Assembly (NCBI GenBank): GCA_934644965.1
Contig: CAKUDG010000011.1
Coordinates: forward strand, 1-64,000
From: an uncultured Victivallales bacterium
GTDB lineage: Bacteria > Verrucomicrobiota > Lentisphaeria > Victivallales > UBA1829
DNA length: 64,000 nucleotides
Reading direction: 5' to 3'
Below are positions 53,549 to 63,600 of the stretch, piece after piece. The notes under the pieces were generated by a model, which did no database searches, was not told the DNA's origin, and was given only the letters and a program-made list of their open reading frames with translations. Within the stretch, counting starts at the first letter, position 1; every line of letters starts with the position of its first letter. Position numbers and translations under genes: made by a program.

Positions 53549-55870
53549 TCAATTGGATTCCACGGCCTCAACACGCTTCTGAATCATCTGTTTGATCTGT
53601 TGCGCCTTCCGTGCCGAAATCGAATTCGGATATTCGCTCATGAGCTGTTCACACTTCTCGTTCGCAACTTCAAAGCGATTGAGTTTATACGCGGCAATGG
53701 CCCATTTGTAAAGCATGTTGTGCAGGAAGTCCGCATCGGGATAATCGCGGAACACCTGTTCCATCATTTCGATTACGCGCGGGAAGTCTTCCGTTTCGAT
53801 ATAGAAATCGGCGATTTTTTCGAGAGCCTGCCCTGCAAACGGGGAATCCGGGTAATTGTCGGAGCACTTCTTGTATTCAAGCATGACGTTGCTGTAATTC
53901 GGCCGATAGGTCGGCTGTCTCGCCTGCATTTCCTTGGTTTTCTTTCTGGCTTCCGTATCCTTCACTTCGGCGATTCTGTACTGCGCCTCCGCCTTCAGAT
54001 CCGATTTCGGGAGCTGGAGAATACCCCGGTAGATATTCAGGCCTTCATTGATGGAGCGTTCGCTTCCCTCCTGGATTTTGACTTCCGCGATTTTCATGAG
54101 AGCACGGTCCACAAGAGAGGAATCGGGGAACATTTTGATCAGCGTGCTGCAGACATTGATCGCCTCCTGTATCTTGTTCTGGACAATCAGAAGTTCCCAT
54201 TTGATGTTGAAGGCATCTTCCAGGACCGAGCGTTCCAGACTGGCCTCGGCGTTGATCTTCAGCAGATCGTCGATTTTCTCCACTCCCTCGGCAGCCTTGT
54301 TGTTGGCATATTCAAGAAGACCGACTTCCTTGAAAATCTGTCCCAGCTGAAGAAGCATTTTGGCTTCCACAAGATTCTTTCTGGCTCTGAGATCCAGATC
54401 CTTCACAACAAGATGCTCAATGTTCACATCCTTCACCTCGCCGGTGAGAAGGGTGGCTTTCTGAAGGCGTGTCACGGGATCGTTGGTCCCGGCGATGTGC
54501 ACCTCGTCAAGATATTCGATTGTGAGGATGTCGTCTCTCTGTACGCGCAAAGGCGCATCCCCGTCCACCGGAGCAGAACTGTCCAGCAGTTCCAGATCCG
54601 GATTCTCAAGATAGGTCTTCGCGACGCCCACAAAAACTCCGCTGCGCGGCTCCGTTTCCACAAGTTCGTATTCGCGTTCATCGCGAATCTTGAATTCAGG
54701 TTCCTCATTGTCGAGATCAACTCCCGCACCAAGGTCTTCCTCCTTCTGTTCCTTGTAGAGAGAAGTCACCTTGACCTTCACGCGGTCTTTCTCCGGAGTC
54801 TTGTCCATATCCAGATCGCGCACACGCATGAAGAAATCCTGATCGGCGAATACACCGTAGGCATAGTCCTGAAAATCCCCGTTGGTGAATCCCACCGTTG
54901 CGGTAGAAACCAGATTGATTTTCGCAATGATGTCTTTATTGCGCTCGCCCTCACCCGTCTGAGTGTCCAGATATGTGACAGTCACAACATCTCCGCCCTT
55001 GGTCTGAAGGACACCGTCATTGGGTTTCGGTTCTCCGGGAACGGTCGGGATGGATCCGATGAAAGTGGCGCCTTCCTTGCCCAGAGGCTCCATTGTAATC
55101 TGTTCCTTGTCTCCGTTCGTATTGCTGAGGGAGACAGTCAGCTGCCTGTTTTCATCCTCGTTGAAAAAAACAACCAGGTCTTCATCATAAACCTTGACAT
55201 ACAGACGCTGCCCGGCTTCCGCATATGCCTCTCTCCCCGGCATGGTCCCGCTCTCTTCGGGGGGAACACTGGTCCCGACTTTTTCCAGCGCCTCCACGGC
55301 CTGCGTCCAGCGGTTCAGACTGAAATGGCAGAGCCCGATGTAGTAACAGGCCTCATTGGCATACACACTCCCCGGAAACTTGTTCACCACCTGCCTCAGG
55401 GACATGAACGCCTGATTATACTGATTCTGATTGTAATAGCAGATCCCCGCCTTGTAAAGGGATTCCGCCTGGATTTCGGGGTCCTCCGATTCCGCAGTCT
55501 TCAAAAGACGCTTAATCGCCAGATCATACTGCTTCTTCTCAATATAAAAGTTGCCCAGCACCAGATCAGCCTTCACTGCGGCCTTGGATTCCGGATATTG
55601 CTGTCCCACCTGCGAAATCATCTTGATCCCGCGTTCATCCTGTTTGGCTTCCAGATACTCGATCCCTTTGTTCAGCATGAACTGGGCATTATATTCCATC
55701 TGGGCATCAGGAGAGGTTTCACGTTTCTTCTTGGACCGTTTTGTGGTCTTGGTCTTGCCTGCTTCCTGTGCCTCCAGTTCCGCCGGAAGAAGAATGGCGC
55801 CGCAAAAGACGGAGAGCGCAAAAAGGCGCAAAAACAGATTGGTCCGAGAAAGCTTTTTCATCATCATCAT
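53549..55870 (-). CDS. exported TPR protein with beta-sandwich insert
   Basis: A 773-residue protein with a signal peptide (about residues 10-35, ending LLPAELEAQ). Residues 55-205 carry TPRs of Tol-Pal-cell-envelope (YbgF/BamD) type: YPESKAAVKADLVLGNFYIE, DPEIQAESLYKAGICYYN, FPGSVYANEACYYIGLCHF. Residues 215-490 hold at least two beta-sandwich modules (VKVYDEDLVV; MRVRDLDMDKTP) matching those in the giant protein of the same cluster. The last 270 residues are TPRs again. It is read just before the motor gene exbB, after a 92-base gap. Likely periplasmic. Confidence 0.78.
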   Translation of the reverse strand: MMMMKKLSRTNLFLRLFALSVFCGAILLPAELEAQEAGKTKTTKRSKKKRETSPDAQMEYNAQFMLNKGIEYLEAKQDERGIKMISQVGQQYPESKAAVKADLVLGNFYIEKKQYDLAIKRLLKTAESEDPEIQAESLYKAGICYYNQNQYNQAFMSLRQVVNKFPGSVYANEACYYIGLCHFSLNRWTQAVEALEKVGTSVPPEESGTMPGREAYAEAGQRLYVKVYDEDLVVFFNEDENRQLTVSLSNTNGDKEQITMEPLGKEGATFIGSIPTVPGEPKPNDGVLQTKGGDVVTVTYLDTQTGEGERNKDIIAKINLVSTATVGFTNGDFQDYAYGVFADQDFFMRVRDLDMDKTPEKDRVKVKVTSLYKEQKEEDLGAGVDLDNEEPEFKIRDEREYELVETEPRSGVFVGVAKTYLENPDLELLDSSAPVDGDAPLRVQRDDILTIEYLDEVHIAGTNDPVTRLQKATLLTGEVKDVNIEHLVVKDLDLRARKNLVEAKMLLQLGQIFKEVGLLEYANNKAAEGVEKIDDLLKINAEASLERSVLEDAFNIKWELLIVQNKIQEAINVCSTLIKMFPDSSLVDRALMKIAEVKIQEGSERSINEGLNIYRGILQLPKSDLKAEAQYRIAEVKDTEARKKTKEMQARQPTYRPNYSNVMLEYKKCSDNYPDSPFAGQALEKIADFYIETEDFPRVIEMMEQVFRDYPDADFLHNMLYKWAIAAYKLNRFEVANEKCEQLMSEYPNSISARKAQQIKQMIQKRVEAVESN

Positions 55871-55958
55871 GTCTTCCTGTGTTCGGGAGATGCTTCCGAT
55901 AAAATCCGCAGCTCCATATATTAATTTTTCTTATGATATCTCCATGCAAAAATTAGGC

Positions 55959-57563
55959 TCAGTCGGCAACGGCTCCGCCCGTGTCGATTCCATAGCGTTC
56001 CAGCATCTGGTGGGCGGCGGATGACTGTGAAGATCTCGGATACTTCTTCAGAATGTAACGGGCTTCCTTGATCGCCATTTTCGAATTTTTCGCCCATTCC
56101 TGATACTGCGCCCGCCGCCACGCGGCTTCAGGACCGTCGTTCGGGAAAGCATTCTCCACTTCAATGAGTGTTTTCAGCGCAGAGGAAAGATCTCCCTTCC
56201 GCTGCTGGCATTCGGCAATCGCCCACAAAGTTCCGGGCGGCTCCGATATCTCACGGTACAGCTTAATCGCATCATCATACTTCTTCAGGCGTTCCTTCAG
56301 AATGAAAGCCTTCGCCCAGTTGCACTTCTTCACAAAAGCTGCATCGGATTTGAAGGTGTCGGACGAAGTCTCCAGATGTTTGATCGCGTCGTTCCACTTC
56401 TCCTGTTTTTCCAGGATCCGGTATCCGTTCCAGGCAACGGTCTGCTTGTCGGAGATCCGGGCATTCGCCACAGTCGCATCCAGCAAACGGTTCCCGTCTA
56501 TCAGAAGGTTCGTCATCTCCTTGTAACGGTTCTGCTGACGATCCTTGTTCTTGTCGTCATCCGGAGTCTTCGCAATACAGGAAATGCCCTCCTGCACCAG
56601 TTTTTCAAATTCGGAAGCTTTGATGATATTTCCTCTCCCAGCCAGAAGCCGGAGCGCGGAAATGTAATACGTCCATTCCTTTTTCGCATTCATATAAGCA
56701 TTCCGGTATTCCTTCATGACTTTCCAGAGTTCAGCGGCAGGGTCGACTCCGCGCGTCCCTCCGCGATATTTCCGGAGCATATCATTCTGAAAATATATCC
56801 ACCAGCTCCGCATCAGGATGTCATACAGGGACTGCACCATTGCAACCTGCTGTTCCGCAGGGGATTTCTTCTCTTTTTCCGCCTCTGCCCGATAAGCGTC
56901 AAGATACCATCTGGCATAATCCTGCCCCTTCCCGGTGGAAAGGCAGTAAGCTCCGTAAAGATTCCGGGCATTGTTTGCCGACTGGGGGGCCGTTTCCCGG
57001 AAATCGCGGTTGATCTGCTGAAGATATCTGGAGGCCCGGTCAAATTTCTTGTTTTTCCAGTGATTTTCCACCAGACGGATGGAGGCGTTTGCCGCCACGG
57101 GTTCCGTCCGGTAATCCTCATCATCCACAAGTTCCTTCATGCTCTGCATGCCTTTGGCATAGTCTCCGTTGTCGAAGTAAGCCATGCCGCGGTAGTAAAG
57201 GGCCGGTGCAGCCGCGTCAATGACATCCGGATAAAAGTCAAGCACCTCATTGTAAACGCTGATCGCCTTGTTCCGGTCCTTGGCCAGATGCAGAGAGTAG
57301 GCCCGCATGAAAATCATGTAGGGAATGGAATTCTGTGAATCACGGAACTGAATCAGGAAGCGTTCAAATTCCGATGCCGCCGCACGGTATTGACGCTCGT
57401 TCAGCAGCTTCAGGGCCTTCAGATACTGCGCCCGTTCAAAAGTATTCATTTCTTTGATCTGAGTGTCTTTCACCACGCGCCAGTAATCCTGCGCCACCGC
57501 AATCGCGGAAGCGCAGAAGATCAGCAGCGCAGTCAAAGAAACTTGCCATACACAACGTCTCAT
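55959..57563 (-). CDS. exported TPR protein
   Basis: A 534-residue protein with a signal peptide (residues 1-24, cleavage near AVA-QD). The rest is almost entirely TPR-like helix pairs (QYRAAASEFERFLIQF, DRNKAISVYNEVLDFYPDV, ALYYRGMAYFDNGDYAKGMQS), ending with IKEARYILKKYPRSSQ. It has no beta modules. Its stop is 88 bases before the next TPR gene and its start 55 bases after the giant gene. It is probably a periplasmic scaffold part of the same system. Confidence 0.78.
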   Translation of the reverse strand: MRRCVWQVSLTALLIFCASAIAVAQDYWRVVKDTQIKEMNTFERAQYLKALKLLNERQYRAAASEFERFLIQFRDSQNSIPYMIFMRAYSLHLAKDRNKAISVYNEVLDFYPDVIDAAAPALYYRGMAYFDNGDYAKGMQSMKELVDDEDYRTEPVAANASIRLVENHWKNKKFDRASRYLQQINRDFRETAPQSANNARNLYGAYCLSTGKGQDYARWYLDAYRAEAEKEKKSPAEQQVAMVQSLYDILMRSWWIYFQNDMLRKYRGGTRGVDPAAELWKVMKEYRNAYMNAKKEWTYYISALRLLAGRGNIIKASEFEKLVQEGISCIAKTPDDDKNKDRQQNRYKEMTNLLIDGNRLLDATVANARISDKQTVAWNGYRILEKQEKWNDAIKHLETSSDTFKSDAAFVKKCNWAKAFILKERLKKYDDAIKLYREISEPPGTLWAIAECQQRKGDLSSALKTLIEVENAFPNDGPEAAWRRAQYQEWAKNSKMAIKEARYILKKYPRSSQSSAAHQMLERYGIDTGGAVAD

Positions 57564-57618
57564 CGTTTTCCTTTCTTATCTCTCTCTGCATCGCTTAATT
57601 CGGTCTCAGGCGCCGGAA

Positions 57619-60600
57619 TTAGCGCGAAGGCTGTTCCGCCAGACGGCCACGGACAATTTTCGCCCATTTCGTTTCGGGATAGTCCCAAGTGAGCCGTTTG
57701 AAGATCTGATAGCTCTTTTCCTGGCCTTCCACGGTCTTGGTCTTGAAGTAGGAATCTCCGAGCCAGTACATGGCTTCCGCACGGAGATCCTTGTCATCCT
57801 GGAACTTGTCAACCAGTTCCGTAAAGATCTTGATAGCGTCCGTGTAATCCGGATTATAGGTCTGATTATTCTCTTTGCTCAGTTTCTCAATCGCAAGCTG
57901 ATTCCTGAGTTCCGCATTCCCCGCCAGGAAAAGGCTCTTCGCGGCAAGAGGATGATCCGGATGATTTTCCGTGAACTTCCGGAATATGGTCGAGGCCGAC
58001 TTAAAGTTCTTGTTCTTGTAATAGTAGTTGCCGAGACGGATCTTCGCATCCGGAGCCAGGGAACTGTCCGGATACAGATACGTCAGTTTCACATACTCTT
58101 CGCAAGCCTGAAGCCCCTGCCCCATTTTCTCAAGACACTGTGCCTTCTGGAACTGGCTCTTAATCGCATATTCGCTTTCCGGCCAGGTGCTGATCACCAC
58201 GGAATAACGGCCGATCGCCTCCTGGTAATTCTCCAGCTGCTGTGCAAGATTCGCCAGAAGGAATTCCCCCTGCGCTTTCAGGGACGTGTTCGGATAATCG
58301 CGAAGTGCTTCCTCGAGAATCCTCTTCCCGCGGGCAATTTCTTCTCTCGCAAGATCATCCTTCTTCATCGCCCGATGGCTCTTCGCCATTTCAAACAACG
58401 CTTCCGCCATGAGGAAGTTGGTCTTCACAGCCATATCAGGATCCTTGAACTTCTTCGTGAAGGTCGAAACCTCTCCGTCGGATCCGATGACGACTTTCCC
58501 TGTTGCCGTCATATCCACGGGCTTGTCTCCGTCCAGAGGCAGTTCATCCGTGTAGGTGAAGGTCACAGTATCGCCGAACACCGTTCTCAGGATATTCTCC
58601 TCCGTCTTCGGCGGCACTTTGCCTTCCGCATCCGGTTTCGGCATATATTCCGTTTTCAAGACTCCGGTGAAGATTCCGGAATGCGGCAGCGTTTCCGAAA
58701 GAGTCATGACCAGTTTGTCACCCGCTTCCGAAACAACGTTCACCTTCACGGAGTCGAGATCATTCGACACGTCGCGGTCCGGATCATACACACGGACATA
58801 GAAATTCTGTCCGATGTGCACTGAATCGGAAAGCGTCAGGAAGTTCTTGTCATAAAGTCCGATCTCTCCATCGGATCTGAGTTTCACTATCTGCCGGACG
58901 AGCTCTTGTCCGGATTTGTCGTTCACAGACACCGTAATGGTATCCGACCCTGAAACGATCACGGTCGGGACCTTGAAGGCGGAGTCATCTGTCCGGAAAT
59001 CGGCACTCAGCAGATTGAAGGTCTCATTGGAGGAGACCACGTCGTTCAGTTCGTCGCCAGCGGAACCGAGCTGAAGCCGGACGACGGCGGCAAATATCCC
59101 CATGTCGAGAATATTGTCCGGAGACATGGAAGCTCCCGTTTCCAAAGTCACAGGATACCCTTTCTTCCGGGCCAGAGAGCTCAAACTCTCCAGGGGAGCA
59201 CTCACAATCAGCGGCTTGGGTTGACGCCCCTCCGCATTCGCCGCATTGATCTCCGTATCCGTCAGCACCAGAATTTCTGCCTTGCTGTTCCAGTGCTTCG
59301 CCACTTCCGGATAGGAAAGCTCCATCAGAAGCGGGGCCTTGCTGTTCACAATCACGGGCGTATCCTTCGGAGCATTCTTCGGGAGCCTCATGGGGGTTGC
59401 AAGGATATCTTCCTTGTAGATCTTGATGTCTTCGCGTTTGTCTCCGCGGTCCTTCATCAGCTGAATTTTCGCACGGGCTGCGGGACTCTTGTCTTCAATC
59501 ATATTGATTTTCGTCTTGAAAACAGTAAGTACAGGCTTCGTGCCTTCAATCCCGGAAATCATGTATTCACGGAAAATCGGAATGCCGGGAGAATTGTTTT
59601 CCTTGTCCAGAAAACGCGCGGTGATGGTGTCGCCGGGCTGGACCTTGATGACTCCGTTCCCGGTCTTGTCGCCCACCTTGAAGACCTGGCTGAAGACGCC
59701 GCCCATTTTCGTTTCCAGAAGTTCCAGCTTGAGTTTCTCGCCGGAGGTGGTGGATATTTCCACGGGCACGGTCTGAGATTCTTCAGAGGTATCCTCGTCG
59801 AAGTCCTGGACTCTCACAATCACCGAATCCCCCTTCTGCACGCGTTTCGCCTTCACCAGGGTCGATACCGGATATCCTTCCTCCGTCATCCGGATTTCCT
59901 CATAGAACATGCCGATGTCCGCGTTGTGGAACGAAGACGAAAGCGTTACGGAAAGAATGGACTTGTTTTCATCCAGATTCTTTTCGTCCTTGTAGGTGAT
60001 GGTGATTTTATCATCGGCGGGGATTTCGAGAATGTCGTTCGTCTTGCCGGTGCTCAGATCGTTTTCCACAGGCAGAATGCTGTTGCCCTTGTCATCCTTT
60101 GCGGAGATGCGGGAAACTTCCACCTGGCTGCCGGAGAAATCGTCAAAGGTCCATCTGAGTTTCCGGTAACGAGCGGGCTCGTCGAGAACGATCCGGAAAC
60201 CGTCCTTGATTTCCGTGACTTTTCCCTTCGGCTTCAGAGCTTCTGCAAAACTCGGATATTTTTCCGGATTGAACCAGTCTTCGGGAAGCGGCTGATAATC
60301 TCCGCCCTTCTGCGCCATGCCGACTATCACCTGGGTATCCTTTGAGTATCCCCTTCCGAAAACCTGGAGCTGGTGCAGTCCTTTCGTCAGGAACAGGGTC
60401 CGCGTGGCGGAGAGGCCCGCCTCGTTCATTGTCCCTCCGATAACCAGTTTGTTGTCGATCAGAAGATATGCCTCCTGATTCTGCTGCGGTTCCTGCAGGA
60501 ACTTGAATTCGATTTCCTCGTTCTCCTCAAGCCAGAACGGACCGCTGATATCATAAATGAACCAGCCGTCGCGTCCCTTGTTCTGGTTGGTGAATTCGCG

Positions 60601-63600
60601 CTTGAATACCGGTTCCTTGATCCAGAATTCCGTCGGGCGGGCATGAAGGAAACGCCTGCGGATAACATCAAGACGTGCTTCCGCTCCGCCAAGAATGTTC
60701 ACTGTCAGTCCGCCGTTGTTCTTTTCTTTTGAATTCTGCGGATAGGTGCAGACAATGTCGTTTTCCTTGTCCAGGGACGCCGTCAGAGTGAAGGATTTGA
60801 TCGTCTTCGGATCCGGAAGACCGATTTCAATCTCCTTGAAGTTGGAGGACGTCATGGTATCGACTTCGATCCATTTCGGCTTCTGCCCGTCCGAAAGGCT
60901 CTTCCAGGTCCCGGTCTTCCGGGAATTGATTACGGCGTTGACGTCCACACTTTCTATCTGATCGGACGCCTTCGCATTGGGATACGGGATCCCGGTCTTT
61001 ACAATCCCTTCAAATACTCCGGTATAGGGTCCTGTTTCCGTCAGAACAAATTCCGTGAGTTCGTCGCCCGAACTGCTGCTGAGGTTCACGGTCAGCGTAT
61101 CGGGTTTGCCCGGCGTCTTGCTCATGTCAGGATCCACCACGCGGATGTAGATCGGGCTCCCCGGACGAACAACTCGGCTGTTCGCGTTCCGGTCGCGGAT
61201 TCCGGCGGATATCGCAAGCGCCGCCGCCATCGCAAGATCTTCCTGTTCCGCTTCGGTAAGAATTTTCTTCGAGCTCGCGTACAGTTTCCCTTCCGATTTC
61301 AGATCCAGTTTCTTTGACGGATAATCCAGCCCGTTCGCCTTCTGAAATTCCGGATCAATCTGATAGATGATTTCATCAGACCCGGTCAGTTCCAGAAGAA
61401 GATTCCCGGGAACGGCTTTCCCCAGCGCGGTCTGAAGAACTCCGGTAAAGAGGTTCGTGTCGTTCGCGTTCGGAAGAAGCTCCAGCTTCTCCGTATCTTT
61501 CCCGACCGTGGTCGTGACGATGATCGGAATGGATTTCCCTCCGCGGACAATCGACAGGTTGTTGTCCTGAATCTGGAAGGTCAGCTCTTTCCCGGGAATG
61601 GCCGTCGTCCTGAGAGTCGAGAGCCCGATCTTCACGTTCGGGTCCTTGATGACTTTTCGCGCCAGGTCCACTTCCGCCGAAAGAAGACGCGCTTCCGCAT
61701 GACCGTAATTCAGCTTGAATACCTCTTTCAGATAATCCACGGCCCCGTCATAATTCTGCTGCTGAAATTCCAGACGCGCCAGAAGATAGTACGCTTCCGC
61801 ACGGTCGGACTGGTTCGAGGAAACCTCCAGACGCTCCAGCTCCAGACGCGCACCGGTATAGTCTTCCGAAAGAAGCATCAGCTCCACCAGACGGAATTTC
61901 GCCATCGAACCAGAATATGTCTTTTGATAGCGTGCTGTGTTCTTCAGACTTTCATATTCAATTTTCGCAGCGGCAAAGTTCTTCTGGTCGCGGTAAATAT
62001 CGCCCTTGATGATGGCCAGTCTCGCCGCGTCTTCCGGGGAAAGAAGCTGTTCGTCCAGCCACATGGTCATCGCGATTTCCAGCGCCTCTTTGTACATCTT
62101 CTGTTTCCGGGTCTGTTCCAGAGCCCAGATGACAAAATCGTAGTCCAGTTCCTTCCAGCGGTCGCGCAGAATTGCCGTCTTCGGCCTGACCAGCGCCCAC
62201 GCGTTCAGCGCGTTCCCTTCCCGGTAAAGCTGCGAGGCCACAAACAGATCGTAGGCCTGATCGTTCTTGTCCACGGGAAGAATCCCGGGAATATCCTTCG
62301 CCAGCTTCGACATCGTCAGAGTGTATTTGCTTTTCACGGCCTTATTGAAGTTCCCATTCCCGTCCGCGAGAATGGAAAGGAACAGGTATTGGATTTCGCC
62401 CGGTGTCTTCTCTGCCATTGCCTTGTAAATCCGGTCCGTAATCCCCATGCCGCGGTTCTGATTGTTGTCGTCTGCAAGGTATTGCGCCATCATCCCGGTG
62501 TTCCGGGACAGAACGGAAGGATCCGATGATGAAGCCAGCCTCTTCGTATATTCAGGCTCAAGAGCCTCTCCAACACGGTCCTTCCAGCCGCCTTGCGCCA
62601 AACGCGCGTTCCCGTCAAGAAGCGCAGCGGAAAGTGCCGCTGTCATCGCTTCCGCGGAAGCCTTTTCCGGATTCTTCTCGTCCTTGCCTGCATCATACAG
62701 CCACAGGAACAGCGATCCCGAAAACGGAACCTGTTTCCACTGACTCTGCGGCCAGGACGCCAGAAGAGGCTTCAACACATCATTCAGGAACTGCATCCCG
62801 TTCTTCTTGTCCGGGTTCCGGCTGGAAATGAACTGGGACACACTCATCATCTGCTGGTACGGCGTGCGCTCCTTCATGCGCTTCGCATATTCCTTCAGAT
62901 AGTCCGCATTGCCGTCCTTGAACATCGTATAGATTTTCGATTCCTGTTCAAAGTCGATCCGGTTTTCTTTCTTCGCAAGATCCATGGTCTTGTTCATCAG
63001 AAGAACCGGGAATTTCTCCGGAATCACCGCCTTGTGCGGCCCGTTGGAAACATTATCCTGAATCTTCGCCAAATCGGCCAGAGTCAGCTTGCCTTTCGGA
63101 TCCTTCAGAATCTCTTCCAGCTGTTTGAAATAAAAATCCGGAGTCCATTCATATCCGTTCTGCCAGATGTACGAGCATGCGACGGCGGGATAATCCGCGT
63201 AAAGCGGAGCCATAATGGAAACATCCTGTTTCGCCGGATTGATCTGATTTGCATAAAAGGATTCACGCCCCAGCACGGCACCGTCCTTAAGCGTCGCGGC
63301 AACGGCCTTCGTATAATCGCGCAGAATCTGATACAGCATCTTTCCCTTGTGATTCTGCCCCTCCTTGTTCCAGGCAAGCTGGATCAGATTGTCCCAGACA
63401 GGCCCAGGACCGGTAATGCGCGGAGTCCAGCGCTGCACAAACTGATTCAGCGCCTGCGCGTTGTTCTTCACACCCAGACAATGGTTCAGAACTCGATACG
63501 CCACATACTCCTGAAGATTCTTCGCCAGAAGTTTAGATGCGGGAACCGGCCCCTTGTACGCTTTGAGAAACTCTCCCGCAGCCGCATCCAGCGCAGCTGC

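Noticed and set aside
53600..55924. 774-residue ORF on the plus strand
   Set aside because: Antisense to the TPR protein, which has a signal peptide and clear repeats. The plus frame has neither.
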